Source: Chryseobacterium sp. SSA4.19
Lineage (GTDB): Bacteria; Bacteroidota; Bacteroidia; Flavobacteriales; Weeksellaceae
Direction of reading: 5' to 3'
Length of the DNA: 64,000 nt
Assembly (NCBI RefSeq): GCF_022601875.1
Contig: NZ_JAKVIP010000003.1
Location: 71,276-135,275, forward strand
How positions within the stretch are numbered: position 1 is the stretch's first letter; each line of letters opens with the position of its first letter. The notes under the pieces were generated by a model. The model worked only from the letters and a program-made list of their open reading frames with translations. It made no database searches and was not told the DNA's origin. Below, piece after piece: positions 17,750 through 26,908 of the stretch. The position numbers and the translations under genes are program-made.

Positions 17750-20068
17750 TTAAAATAGATAAGTAGCTGTGATTAGATAATTTCGCGGGGCACCGGGAAA
17801 CAGCCGCAGATAATTCTGGGCCCCCAGCCAGTAAGCAGTATTGGTAATGTTATTAATATTTAATGCCAGCTGAAGCCTGGAAGAAACGGGAGCATAATAT
17901 AAAGCTGCATCTAAAGTGGTATAAGCCGGAAGCTCAAAACTTCTCGTAAACCAAGGTATTTTGGCACTCTGGTAAAGCATTCCCAGGCCTACTCCAAAAT
18001 CTTTAAACACAGGCAGCTTCGTAAAGTTGTACCGGGTCCAGATATTGACCGAATTTTTAGAAGTATTCTCCTTTCGTTTGCCGATAAGTCCTGCATCCGC
18101 ATCATTGCGTATTTTTGCATCGATGTAGCTGTATCCTGCATATATATGCCATTGCGGAAGAATGTATCCTGTAAATTCAGCTTCGAATCCACGGCTTATG
18201 TCTGCACCACGCTGAACAAGTTCATCGGGCTCGGCAGGATTATTCGCGTTGATGAGGATATTTTTCTGATTAATTTCATACGCAGCAAGGCTGGCAGACA
18301 GTTTCCCAAACAGGCGGGCTTTTATTCCGAATTCTTTCAGGTCAGAAGTCAACGGCCTGAACCTTGCAGCAGATTGTAAACCGGTCAAGTTTGCCGTATT
18401 CGGCATTAAGGTTACCGTATTTGACTGTGGCTGGTATCCGGTGAGATAAGTTCCATATAAATTAATGTCTTCCGTAATACTGTAGGTGATCCCTAGACGA
18501 TACAGAAATTTCCCGTTGCGGAAAGAAGTTTCATCATCTTTTTTAAAACGGGTAATATCCTGAAACCATTCGTGTCGGATTCCCGACAGCACTTTAAATT
18601 TCCGCCAGCTAAAAAGATGCTGAAGATATACTGCATGTGTCGTGGTGAGTGCCGGCGGTAAGGCTGTATTTACATTCATCGTGTAAAAATCCGAGCCCTG
18701 ATGATTTTGCGCTCCGGGCGATAAATCAAACGGGGTCACATTCGCTTTAGGAATAGTAAGACCGTTATAAATAACCGTCTGGTACGAAACTGCATTTGCC
18801 GGGTTATAAGAAGAGGCAACGGAACCATCCTTCAGCAAAAAACCTCTTGCCGCATTCTGTTCTCCCCCATCGCGTTTTTCCCAGACCTGGCTGTCGTAGC
18901 CTATCAGTGTCTGGTGTTCCATCTCTCCTGTTCTGTAGCTGAAATTGAAGTATGCGTTGATATTATCCGTGTCCCATTTCTGGTTGCGCTGAACAAACTG
19001 CATCATGGCCAGACTGAAGACGGGCTTATTATTGATGTCCGGTACAAAAGTGTTAGTTGTCCGGTGCTCCTGGAGGTTTTCATTCCACAACTGCTTCATA
19101 TACGAGGCATTAAAGCTGACATGTGGATTGAAATGGTGCGCAAGGCTTCCCGTAATGATGAATTCACGGGTTTTAAAATAATCGTCAGGTGCTCCAAGGT
19201 TCAGGCTTCTGGGCGTACTGTTGAGATCGGTTTTTCCAGGAACCGCTCCGAAAATGGGCTGGCCTCTGTCCAGATTTCCATGAAGGTCATTAAAAATCAT
19301 TTCGACGTTCAGAGAGGTCTTTTCATCAGGAATAAACGTAACGGACGGCGAGATTAAGATTCCGGTATTGGTCACATGATCCCTGAATGATCCTGCATCC
19401 TGATAGGCCCCGTTGAAGCGGTACAGTAAAGTTCTGCTCTTGTTCAGAGGCCCGGTAAGATCGGCAGTTACCCGATAAGTATCAAAACTTCCTCCGGAAT
19501 TACTAACCTGATACCGTGGTGTTGTCAAAGGCTTTTTGGTCACCATATTGATGGTGCCTCCGGGATCAACACTGGACATCGTGATGCTTGCCGGACCTTT
19601 AAAAACTTCCACACGTTCGATATTGGAAGTCATGGGCTGGAGAAAATAATACTGCTGGGTACGCATTCCGTTGATGATCTGGCCTTCTTCATTCTGGCTG
19701 ATTCCCCGGATATTATATTGGTTATAATAGCTTGAAGGCGAAACCCCGGCCACATTCTTCATCACCTCTCCCAGCTGAAATGCCTGCCGGTCATTAATGA
19801 GTTCTTTGGTAACGGTATTCAGCGTTAAAGGCAGGTCTTTATTCTTCATGGCCGTTTTAGTGGCTGCAAAGGAATAATCCGAGATATAATCCCTGGATCT
19901 TCTTCCTGTGATTTCAACGGTCTGAATATTGGTCGCAGAAGAATCTTTTTCTTTCTGCTGCGCATGTAAAACCGGTGACAGCAGAATAAAGCTTATCACG
20001 GAAAGCCTATATATTGTACCGGCAGTACAGGAACGTACTTCCGGATCATAAAAATTAAAAGTTTGCAT
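17750..20068 (-). CDS. TonB-dependent siderophore-type receptor
   Basis: The 772-residue receptor has an atypically long signal region ending at LSPVLHAQQ. The plug domain is at about 50-170 (QLGEVMKNVAGVSPSSYYNQ, then VEVFKGPASITM and DPGGTINMVTKKP). A 22-strand-type barrel follows, ending ...YLITATYLF with the terminal Phe of outer-membrane barrels. The plug motifs match the siderophore receptor family (FpvA/FhuE type). No STN signalling domain is present, so it is not a sigma-controlled transducer. It is directly followed by two ABC permeases and an ATPase. The siderophore or other ligand cannot be told from the sequence. Confidence 0.93.
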   Translation of the reverse strand: MQTFNFYDPEVRSCTAGTIYRLSVISFILLSPVLHAQQKEKDSSATNIQTVEITGRRSRDYISDYSFAATKTAMKNKDLPLTLNTVTKELINDRQAFQLGEVMKNVAGVSPSSYYNQYNIRGISQNEEGQIINGMRTQQYYFLQPMTSNIERVEVFKGPASITMSSVDPGGTINMVTKKPLTTPRYQVSNSGGSFDTYRVTADLTGPLNKSRTLLYRFNGAYQDAGSFRDHVTNTGILISPSVTFIPDEKTSLNVEMIFNDLHGNLDRGQPIFGAVPGKTDLNSTPRSLNLGAPDDYFKTREFIITGSLAHHFNPHVSFNASYMKQLWNENLQEHRTTNTFVPDINNKPVFSLAMMQFVQRNQKWDTDNINAYFNFSYRTGEMEHQTLIGYDSQVWEKRDGGEQNAARGFLLKDGSVASSYNPANAVSYQTVIYNGLTIPKANVTPFDLSPGAQNHQGSDFYTMNVNTALPPALTTTHAVYLQHLFSWRKFKVLSGIRHEWFQDITRFKKDDETSFRNGKFLYRLGITYSITEDINLYGTYLTGYQPQSNTVTLMPNTANLTGLQSAARFRPLTSDLKEFGIKARLFGKLSASLAAYEINQKNILINANNPAEPDELVQRGADISRGFEAEFTGYILPQWHIYAGYSYIDAKIRNDADAGLIGKRKENTSKNSVNIWTRYNFTKLPVFKDFGVGLGMLYQSAKIPWFTRSFELPAYTTLDAALYYAPVSSRLQLALNINNITNTAYWLGAQNYLRLFPGAPRNYLITATYLF

Positions 20069-20197
20069 TAGGTAACGAATAATACAGGCATTAAAAATAC
20101 CTTATGAGTAATAAGAATCCCGTTATTAAAACAATAACATAGAAATCCACAAAGTTCTTTACAGGTCTGGACCTGTGATAGCAGCAAATAAAGAAAT

Positions 20198-20554
20198 TCA
20201 GGCTGCGGAGTGTGGGTAAACGGGTGGAGCGCGTGAGCTGAAGTAATCCAGCAGGCAACGGTAAGTAATAGCTTTCGGGTGCGGCATTTCACCGTCGGAA
20301 ACGACATCAGCTGTCCATTGTATAGCCAGCATTTCAGGCATCAGGACATTATTCATCTGCATATGAAGTGCACACTGGCATTCATCATCCTGAGAAATAG
20401 TGGATCCTTTTTCTGGTTTTGAGCTTTTTGTTTTTTCAGAAAGAGTTTTGCTGTGGCGTATGTGTTCCATGCAGCTACCGATTCCGCTGACGTTATATAA
20501 AAACACCAGCAGTAAAGAGAAAACGAAAAAATTTCTGAAATACGTACGCATCAT
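20198..20554 (-). CDS. Small secreted protein, unknown function
   Basis: The 118-residue product has an N-terminal hydrophobic segment (FFVFSLLLVFLYNVSGIGSC), either a signal peptide or an anchor. It then has a basic linker and a part rich in Cys, Met and His (DECQCALHMQMN, LMPEM, GEMPHP). It ends FFSSRAPPVYPHSAA-like, with Pro-rich residues. I do not recognise the family firmly; similar short proteins precede metal-related TonB receptors in Bacteroidota. It lies 129 bp upstream of the receptor gene and is probably the first gene of that operon. A different frame at 20068-20307 overlaps its end but has no leader and no family features. Confidence 0.6.
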   Translation of the reverse strand: MMRTYFRNFFVFSLLLVFLYNVSGIGSCMEHIRHSKTLSEKTKSSKPEKGSTISQDDECQCALHMQMNNVLMPEMLAIQWTADVVSDGEMPHPKAITYRCLLDYFSSRAPPVYPHSAA

Positions 20555-20815
20555 GTAGACGGCAAAAGTACAATATATTTTTTAATCTGACATTAACCCA
20601 AAATGAAATCAATTGCTTTTTAACAGCAACAGCAGCTGACTGAAAGCTACTATTTAAAAGATTTAAATCCAAATTCCACTGTCGTTGTTGCTCATTTTGT
20701 CATTATTAACTGATCCTAGGATAAGATAAATCATTGATTATTCAAATGTATTGAATTGGGCATGTTAGTTGCAAATGCTATTTCCTTTATACTTAACCGC
20801 AAGTTAAAACCGTAC

Positions 20816-21082
20816 ATGATGAATAACGAAAAATTTTTCAGAATATTAGGATGGGTTGCTACCGTAACCGCAATGGCTATGTATGTTTCTTACATCCCGC
20901 AGATCCGAAGTAACCTTGCAGGAAATAAAGGGGAATGGCTGCAGCCGCTGGTTGCCGCCGTTAACTGTACACTGTGGGTGGTGTATGGTTTTATGAAAAA
21001 ACCTGAAAGGGATATGCCGATTATTATGGCCAATTCACCGGGCATCATATTCGGGCTTTTTGCATTTTTTACTGCACTTTAA
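20816..21082 (+). CDS. SemiSWEET-type sugar transporter
   Basis: The 88-residue protein has three membrane helices. The first carries MAMYVSYIPQIRSNLAGNKG with the PQ motif of the SWEET/PQ-loop family. The second is AAVNCTLWVVYGFMKKP, with the conserved Asn and Trp-Val-Tyr-Gly. The third is the C-terminal IIFGLFAFFTAL. SemiSWEETs are three-helix units that dimerise into a sugar facilitator. The frame is open from 20756, but the extra 20 residues are not family-like. The twin ATG at 20816/20819 gives the right length. Confidence 0.88.
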   Translation: MMNNEKFFRILGWVATVTAMAMYVSYIPQIRSNLAGNKGEWLQPLVAAVNCTLWVVYGFMKKPERDMPIIMANSPGIIFGLFAFFTAL

Positions 21083-21116
21083 GCCTCTATCCTTTCAACT
21101 TTGGTTTACCCTGGAT

Positions 21117-21452
21117 TTACAGCTTTTTTGTATCAGCGCCACCACTTTGCCTGATTACGGTAAGCACCAACATGAAAAAACCAATTGCAAAAAGGAGGCT
21201 GCCTATAAAAGCAATGGTCCCTGCAACACTATAATATAGAGAAGTAAGCGTAGTATCCATGTTCCGGCTATAAACCAGATAAGGCATGAACATGAAGAAG
21301 ACCGACGTCAGGAAAACAATTACAGAACCTATTACCAGGAGTATGGCTTCAGTACTCATCCGTTTATACGCATAGAAAATACTGATTCCCATCATCAGTA
21401 AGGGAACAAACAGAGAAATAAGACTCAAAAAGGAAATATTCAGATTTTCCAT
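21117..21452 (-). CDS. Small multi-pass membrane protein, unknown
   Basis: From the ATG at 21452 the product is 111 residues with three clear membrane segments: LISLFVPLLMMGISIFYAY, ILLVIGSVIVFLTSVFFMFM and IAFIGSLLFAIGFFMLVLTV. The frame continues upstream to an ATG at 21569, which would add a fourth hydrophobic segment but has a cluster of basic and His residues. The shorter form looks more natural. No family is recognised. It stands convergent with the SemiSWEET gene, with 34 bp between the stops. Confidence 0.6.
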   Translation of the reverse strand: MENLNISFLSLISLFVPLLMMGISIFYAYKRMSTEAILLVIGSVIVFLTSVFFMFMPYLVYSRNMDTTLTSLYYSVAGTIAFIGSLLFAIGFFMLVLTVIRQSGGADTKKL

Positions 21453-21712
21453 ATCCGTTTTTATAAGATGGCATACAATTATGCTGCCATGATACAGAAG
21501 GATGCCAATCACAACGCATTTTCTATTTCTTGTTGTTTTTGAGGTATGATGACAGAAGATATCCCGCATTTTTTATTTAAATGTTTTCAGGATCTTAAAA
21601 AAACATCCATCATTTTTATCAGCAAATCAGTTTTTCTAATTATAGATTGAGATTGTACAAATCAGTTTTTGAAAACACAGAATGATAATTAAAAGCCTGC
21701 TTATACAAATAA

Positions 21713-22000
21713 TCAGTGATTCGTTTTTTGATCGCACGATTTTAGTTTTCTTCGTAATTCCCGGAACTTTGGCGTCAGCACTTTCCTCAAACCGTCATGG
21801 AACTGTTTATAATCTTTTATGCTTTTCTCCAGTTTCTTTTTATTCGTTAGATATTCCTCATATAAATCCCTTAACTCAGAAGAGCCGGACAGGATTTCGG
21901 AAAACTGTGCTCCGTCTCCTTCCAGGGTTTCTGTCAGACAGCGGTACGCCTCTATGCGTTCCGTAAGGTTGTTGTGAAATTTAGGCTCTATTCCCTGCAT
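21713..22000 (-). CDS. Small coiled hypothetical protein
   Basis: The 95-residue product is soluble, highly charged and predicted helical (ELRDLYEEYLTNKKKLEKSI, then LRKVLTPKFRELRRKLKS). It begins 17 bp after the stop of the S41 protease gene on the same strand, so it may be read with it. No known family is evident. An equally long frame exists on the opposite strand but has poor composition. Confidence 0.5.
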   Translation of the reverse strand: MQGIEPKFHNNLTERIEAYRCLTETLEGDGAQFSEILSGSSELRDLYEEYLTNKKKLEKSIKDYKQFHDGLRKVLTPKFRELRRKLKSCDQKTNH

Positions 22001-22017
22001 TTTATTTGAACTGGGTA

Positions 22018-23379
22018 TTATCTTGTCATTCCGACAAAAGGATTATCACTCTGAAATAATACTTTAAGTTCATGATTTGAATCCTGTTTACCATAAACCG
22101 ATTTTGAATAAATTTTATATAAAGCCGATGAAAGCAAGGTTTCCCCGGGATCACCAAGAGATAAAAGAGGCAAAGAACTATATTCATTCACTGCCATCTG
22201 AGGAGCAATTCCGCTGCTGTAGCCGCCTTCACCGGATGCATTAAACACTTTATAGATCACCGGATGAATCTGCCATGAAATCTTCTTAGGCTTACGTTTA
22301 TCTTCAATGGTAAAACCCGCCATATCCTTTCCCAATGTTTTTTCTCCTACCTGGATCACCTGCATATACGGCTTTAAATTATTAATGATAATTTCTGAAG
22401 CTGAAGCCGTACTGCCTGAAGTAAGAATGTATACTTTACTCAGGTTTAATGAATTCACATGAAGGGTATTAAAATCAAGCGCATTGGGATCATAAGCGAT
22501 CTGCTGTGAGAAGGTACGTTTGACTTCTCCCCCGTTTTTGTTTCCTTTATAGGTTATAAATGGTGAACCCGCAGATATTCCTGAAGGAATCAGTGAGCAT
22601 AATGCCGCGGCCGAAGAAACGGAGCCCCCGTAATTATAACGAAGATCAAGTATGAGTTCCTGAACTCCGGCCGCTTTAAAGGCACTGAATTTCTGATTTA
22701 AACTCTGCGTCATTCCGTCGGGAAAATCATAAATATAAAGATAACCCGTTTTTTTACCAGCCTCATCAAAAATTTTAGACATAATTGGCTGCTCAAAGGA
22801 ATACCCATAATATACCGTCGTATTTTTTTCATTAACGACGGTATTGTTCTGCCAGTCTCCTACTGTAAGATCAATAACCGTCTGTTCCTGAAGAGAAGAA
22901 GTCAACGGTCCGGCATTGGAAGCGGTAAGCACCGTTCCGTTGATTTTTTTGATGATCATTCCTCTCTTTAATCCTGCATTCATCGCAGGAGAATTGGTAA
23001 GAACGAGTTTTATAACGGTCACCACTTCACCATTCCCGAGCTGTAAAACAGCATAATCAAAACCATACATAGCGCGTATAGAACGTGGGTATGTAGACGG
23101 ATCCTTGGTATCGACAACATAGGAAAAACGATCCTGAGGGGATAGTAAGCTTTTAAAAAAATCTTTTACGGGAAGATGATAATCCGGTTTTGAGGGAATC
23201 TGATCTGACCAGTAATAGTAGCGCCTCATGCTGTCCCGGACCCAGACATTAACCGATTCGGTGCTTCCTTCAGGAAATTCCGGTAAGGCATCATCGGGTT
23301 CGCTGCATGACAGCACAGTCATGCCCATCAAAATCATCACCAATATAAAAAATGCAGAAAATCGTTTTATTTTTGTCAT
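22018..23379 (-). CDS. S41-family C-terminal processing protease, lipoprotein
   Basis: The product is 453 residues from the ATG at 23379, which leaves 4 bp after the previous gene; the frame opens at 23400. The lipoprotein signal ends MGMTVLSC. An N-terminal helical cap follows (WVRDSMRRYYYWSDQIP), then a PDZ domain (SPAMNAGLKRGMIIKKINGT), then the S41 fold with LILDLRYNYGGSVSSAA. The nucleophile Ser lies in ILTSGSTASASEIIINNL and the general base Lys in GEKTLGKDM. Such surface-anchored proteases degrade or process exported proteins. It forms an operon with the lipoprotein gene upstream. Confidence 0.92.
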   Translation of the reverse strand: MTKIKRFSAFFILVMILMGMTVLSCSEPDDALPEFPEGSTESVNVWVRDSMRRYYYWSDQIPSKPDYHLPVKDFFKSLLSPQDRFSYVVDTKDPSTYPRSIRAMYGFDYAVLQLGNGEVVTVIKLVLTNSPAMNAGLKRGMIIKKINGTVLTASNAGPLTSSLQEQTVIDLTVGDWQNNTVVNEKNTTVYYGYSFEQPIMSKIFDEAGKKTGYLYIYDFPDGMTQSLNQKFSAFKAAGVQELILDLRYNYGGSVSSAAALCSLIPSGISAGSPFITYKGNKNGGEVKRTFSQQIAYDPNALDFNTLHVNSLNLSKVYILTSGSTASASEIIINNLKPYMQVIQVGEKTLGKDMAGFTIEDKRKPKKISWQIHPVIYKVFNASGEGGYSSGIAPQMAVNEYSSLPLLSLGDPGETLLSSALYKIYSKSVYGKQDSNHELKVLFQSDNPFVGMTR

Positions 23380-23383
23380 TATT

Positions 23384-24124
23384 TTAAAGGTAATCAGCAA
23401 TATCTATATCTCCTTTTACTACCATGGTTCCATTCTCCATTTTTTCCTGGATAACGATCATATTGGCCCCGATGTCCTGTTTTATCTTCACCGAAATCAG
23501 ACCGGAGCCCATGTAAGGCTCTGAAGTTCCCGGCTTATACAATTCCAGATATACAGGTGCGGAAGTGCTGAAAAAATTATAGATTTTAACGGCTGTAAAA
23601 TTCTCCTTCCCGATATTGTCAAATTCTGCCAGCACCATTCCGTTTTCTCTTTTCAGTATTCCTTTGACGCTGGTCAGAGAAGCCCCTGAGAATTCGCCAA
23701 GGTTGGGAAAAATAAACTCAAACCCTACTTTCCCCAGGTTTACCTGAGGTTTTACAGCATAGGTTTTCAGGAAAATCCCCGGAAGATTGAAGAAGTACAG
23801 GTTTTTATAATCCTCTGCATTATGGTAGGTGATGTTGTATTTTGCAACCTGTGCCCCTGTCTGGTTGTTATAAATTGCAAGCTCATCGGTTTCGTCTTCA
23901 TCGAGCACAAATCTAACCTTGGTTTCGATCTGGTTGGTATAAGAGGTATTTCCGTTAATGGAAACTGGTGAACCATTGAGCCTCATCTGTAAAACATCCG
24001 GTTTTGAATAGCCTTTTATATTAATGTCAGCGGCCTTTTGTATCTTGTCATACGGCTGCATCGTATCATGATCAGCACATGAAAACAGAAGTAAAAACAG
24101 GACCAGTGCTATGATATTTTTCAT
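23384..24124 (-). CDS. Hypothetical lipoprotein
   Basis: The 246-residue product starts at the ATG at 24124 with a lipoprotein signal (MKNIIALVLFLLLFSC, Cys 16). The longer frame from 24187 adds residues unlike a signal. The remainder is beta-rich, with INGNTSYTNQIETKVRFVLD and an AVYLELY-like region near the end, perhaps two Ig-like folds. No family is recognised. It lies 4 bp upstream of the S41 protease gene and may be its partner or substrate, which is inference. Confidence 0.7.
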   Translation of the reverse strand: MKNIIALVLFLLLFSCADHDTMQPYDKIQKAADINIKGYSKPDVLQMRLNGSPVSINGNTSYTNQIETKVRFVLDEDETDELAIYNNQTGAQVAKYNITYHNAEDYKNLYFFNLPGIFLKTYAVKPQVNLGKVGFEFIFPNLGEFSGASLTSVKGILKRENGMVLAEFDNIGKENFTAVKIYNFFSTSAPVYLELYKPGTSEPYMGSGLISVKIKQDIGANMIVIQEKMENGTMVVKGDIDIADYL

Positions 24125-24297
24125 TGATCGAAGTATATTAATTGATAGAATTAAACCTAAAAACTGCCCTACCCCACAGCAGGGCAATAAAAATTATAAA
24201 TAACTAAATCAGATATGTTTACATTTATTTGAAAGCACATCAATATCGTAAAGTTTTCATGGTTATCGGTTAGAGATGAGTGCTTTTATGAGAATGG

Positions 24298-25209
24298 TTA
24301 TTTTTTAATGAATTTCAACATTTCTTTTATATTTCCATCGGAAATTTCAGCAACATATGCACCTTCTGATAAGGAAGCCACATCAATGTTTTTAGCATAT
24401 TTGGTCATGACAACTTTTTGGCCAGCCATATTATAAACCGTCACGATAGTTGTATGTTCTTTTAAATTCGGACTAAGCTGCAATTGTAAAGAATGAGTTA
24501 CAGGGTTTTCCATTACTTTGGTTAAATTTTTAACAGCCTTTACATCATGTGTTTTTAAAACGGATGAAAAAATAGCCATTTCATCAATATTGATATTCTG
24601 AGAATTGATTGGTGCAGATACAATTCTGTTTGACCATAAACCGATGTAGATCTTTTTTCCTGCAAAAGCAGAAATATCCACTAAAGATTCTGCAAACTGG
24701 GTAAGATCTGCCGGCAATGTTGAACTGGCCAGGAGTTTATACGTTGCTCCTCCTGCATTTTGCGCCGCCGTTGCCAATTGTTGAAAATCGGACAGCTCAG
24801 GCACCTGTTTTTGAGGGGTACTTACAAAAATATAGAGATCTCTCCCTACACTGACATGTGTAGACCTTTGTCTTCCGATATAGCCGGCCAGGGTAATGGT
24901 TCCGCTTGCTCCCGTAAGATCGATCTGAGGGGAAATGATCCAGTCATTTTCTGTTGCAAAACCAGTGGCGTTACCAGAAGGAACCAAGTTAATGGAATGG
25001 CGGAGAACCCCTGAATTCCCATATGCCAAAGCAGTTCCGTTGTGGTAGATATTCTGCCCTTGGGTCCATCCGTTTCCGTTTCCGTTTACATCATAGAAAG
25101 TCCATCCCTGTAGAGAAGCAGGCGTATCAAAAGAATTGCTCCAGACCGGATACTGTGCAAAAACAGATTGTGACAGACCTATAAGAGAAAGTAAAATTAA
25201 TTTTTTCAT
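24298..25209 (-). CDS. T9SS cargo with choice-of-anchor J domain
   Basis: The 303-residue secreted protein has a signal peptide ending VFAQ. Its cleaved-adhesin/choice-of-anchor J domain is at about 25-200 (WSNSFDTPASLQGWTFYDVN, ATENDWIISPQIDL). A C-terminal sorting domain of about 75 residues contains VTVYNMAGQKVV and LSEGAYVAEISDGN and ends EMLKFIKK, the typical type A signal of type IX secretion. The protein should reach the cell surface or medium through PorSS/T9SS and may bind glycans or cells. It looks monocistronic, with 80 bp to the next gene. Confidence 0.92.
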   Translation of the reverse strand: MKKLILLSLIGLSQSVFAQYPVWSNSFDTPASLQGWTFYDVNGNGNGWTQGQNIYHNGTALAYGNSGVLRHSINLVPSGNATGFATENDWIISPQIDLTGASGTITLAGYIGRQRSTHVSVGRDLYIFVSTPQKQVPELSDFQQLATAAQNAGGATYKLLASSTLPADLTQFAESLVDISAFAGKKIYIGLWSNRIVSAPINSQNINIDEMAIFSSVLKTHDVKAVKNLTKVMENPVTHSLQLQLSPNLKEHTTIVTVYNMAGQKVVMTKYAKNIDVASLSEGAYVAEISDGNIKEMLKFIKK

Positions 25210-25289
25210 AATACCAATTATTAAAGTTTTTTGTTTTTGTAATAAAAGCAGGGAATGGCTATGATGCCATCCCTGCTTTTTAGGTAAGA

Positions 25290-26606
25290 TTATTCTACAA
25301 TTGAGAAATCATATTTTGTCCAAGTACCCTGGAAATTTCCACAGTTTCTCGGAGATACGTTCCAAGCTAGGCTGAAGAACGGACTTGACATCCCGAAAGC
25401 ATTGGCTGTTGATGAAACCACTAAGTTAGCAGCTGGAATTCCTGCAGTACCCAAACCTGTAACGGCTGTTGTAAACCCATGTACTTTAATTGAGCTGTAG
25501 GTAGAAGCAGAAGATAATTCAGAACCTGAACCTTCTACCCGGATTCCTGTAGGATATCCTGTAATAACAGCATCATTTAAAGTTAATTTACCGTTTCTTC
25601 TGATGTGGATCCCGTTTTCGTACTTAGATCCAGTATAAGGCGACGGAGAAGAATATAACTGATTGGTCTGCAATCCTACGATCGTTAAATTGTTGACAAC
25701 AGGATGAGTAATCAATGCAGTTGAAGTACCTCCGGCATTGTTGTCAAGCTCAATACCGTTCGTATCTGAAACTCCACCGCTGATCGTATGGCCTGAATTA
25801 ACATCTGCCAAAGCCAATGCACAAGTGATTGTTCCTGTATATCCGTTATCGAAGTCAAAATTATCATCTTCTGCTGCAAAAGATACCAAGTTTGTAGCGT
25901 TCACAGTTCCTCCGAAGAATTCAAATGAATCATCCTGACCGTAAGAAACCTGGATGTGGTCTAAGGTTGTCCCGCTTCCAACACCTGCTAAAGTTAAAGC
26001 ATTAACTTCATTCCCTGAATTTGCCCCTACGAAATCGTAACCTGCAAACTCAATACGAACATATTTCATAATTCCTCCGTTATGAGCAGAATTTGTACCG
26101 CCAAAATAGAATTGAGGATTTTGAGGAAGACCTTCAACAACAGTAGTTGTAGGGACATTGGTAGGAGCATCTCCTAAAATAATTACTCCTCCGAAATCTC
26201 CTGCTTCAGCAGTTGTATCTTCGTTTCCATCCAATAATCTGTAACTTGTAAAGATGATAGGTTGGGATTCTGTACCGGTAGCATTGATTTTACCTGATTT
26301 TGTAATAATAAGAACACCTCTACCTTCGCCTACAGCATTTGGCTTGGCTTTGATAAACGTTCCAGGCTGGATCGTTAGTGTAGCACCGTCTCTCACAGAT
26401 ATATTACCGTCAAGCTCTATTACTCCACTCCATGTAGTGTTGCTTGTAATATCTGCATTAACGGTAGTTACCGGAAGAGCTGAAGCTGTAATGTATTCTG
26501 CAGAAGTAGACTTCATATCAAAAGAGTTTGAAGAATCTGCTAAAGAATCATTTTGACAAGCAGTAAGAGATAAAACTGCAGCTGCAATAAGAGTTAATTT
26601 TTTCAT
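25290..26606 (-). CDS. Surface lipoprotein with parallel beta-helix
   Basis: The 438-residue lipoprotein has a signal MKKLTLIAAAVLSLTAC (Cys 17). A repetitive beta-helix body follows with GVIELDGNISVRDGATLTIQ, VLIITKSGKINATGTESQPI and FGGVIILGDAPTN. Later parts read IQVSYGQDDSFEFFGGTVNA and AAEDDNFDFDNGYTGTI. This protein type regularly sits beside a TonB receptor in flavobacteria, as it does here (302 bp from the receptor gene at 26909). It is probably exposed on the surface and works with that receptor in capture of an unknown substrate. Confidence 0.8.
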   Translation of the reverse strand: MKKLTLIAAAVLSLTACQNDSLADSSNSFDMKSTSAEYITASALPVTTVNADITSNTTWSGVIELDGNISVRDGATLTIQPGTFIKAKPNAVGEGRGVLIITKSGKINATGTESQPIIFTSYRLLDGNEDTTAEAGDFGGVIILGDAPTNVPTTTVVEGLPQNPQFYFGGTNSAHNGGIMKYVRIEFAGYDFVGANSGNEVNALTLAGVGSGTTLDHIQVSYGQDDSFEFFGGTVNATNLVSFAAEDDNFDFDNGYTGTITCALALADVNSGHTISGGVSDTNGIELDNNAGGTSTALITHPVVNNLTIVGLQTNQLYSSPSPYTGSKYENGIHIRRNGKLTLNDAVITGYPTGIRVEGSGSELSSASTYSSIKVHGFTTAVTGLGTAGIPAANLVVSSTANAFGMSSPFFSLAWNVSPRNCGNFQGTWTKYDFSIVE

Positions 26607-26908
26607 TGTTAAAAATTTTATGCTCAGATCGGTTGTTTATGTTTCAGACCTGATGCTTTTTTATATTAGAAATACCCGCCTCTGTATTCCTGCGATTTGG
26701 TTATTGGCTACTTATGCAGTGCATGAGGAGCTGTACTGCAAAGTTTCCCGCTTATAAAAGCCTGTGTCCGGGAAAAACATCTGACCTCCGGTTTTGTCTG
26801 AATCTTTACTGCTGCTGCGCATCACCAGTAATATGGATCTGATTCATTCTCAGGGTACCGAAACCTGTACGTCGCTATAGTGAGCTCTTTTCTTTTTTTT
26901 AAATCGGA
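26607..26908. other. Intergenic stretch between receptor and lipoprotein genes
   Basis: The stretch is less AT-rich than most gaps in the window. I see no reading frame worth calling, no clear hairpin and no T-tract on minus, so the two flanking genes may be read together or have separate promoters here. Confidence 0.5.

Noticed and set aside
20068..20307. 79-codon minus frame between receptor and small secreted protein
   Set aside because: It overlaps the better 118-residue frame in another phase and has no signal or domain.
21682..21966. 94-codon plus frame opposite the 95-residue protein
   Set aside because: Operon spacing with the S41 gene and charged helical composition favour the minus-strand frame.
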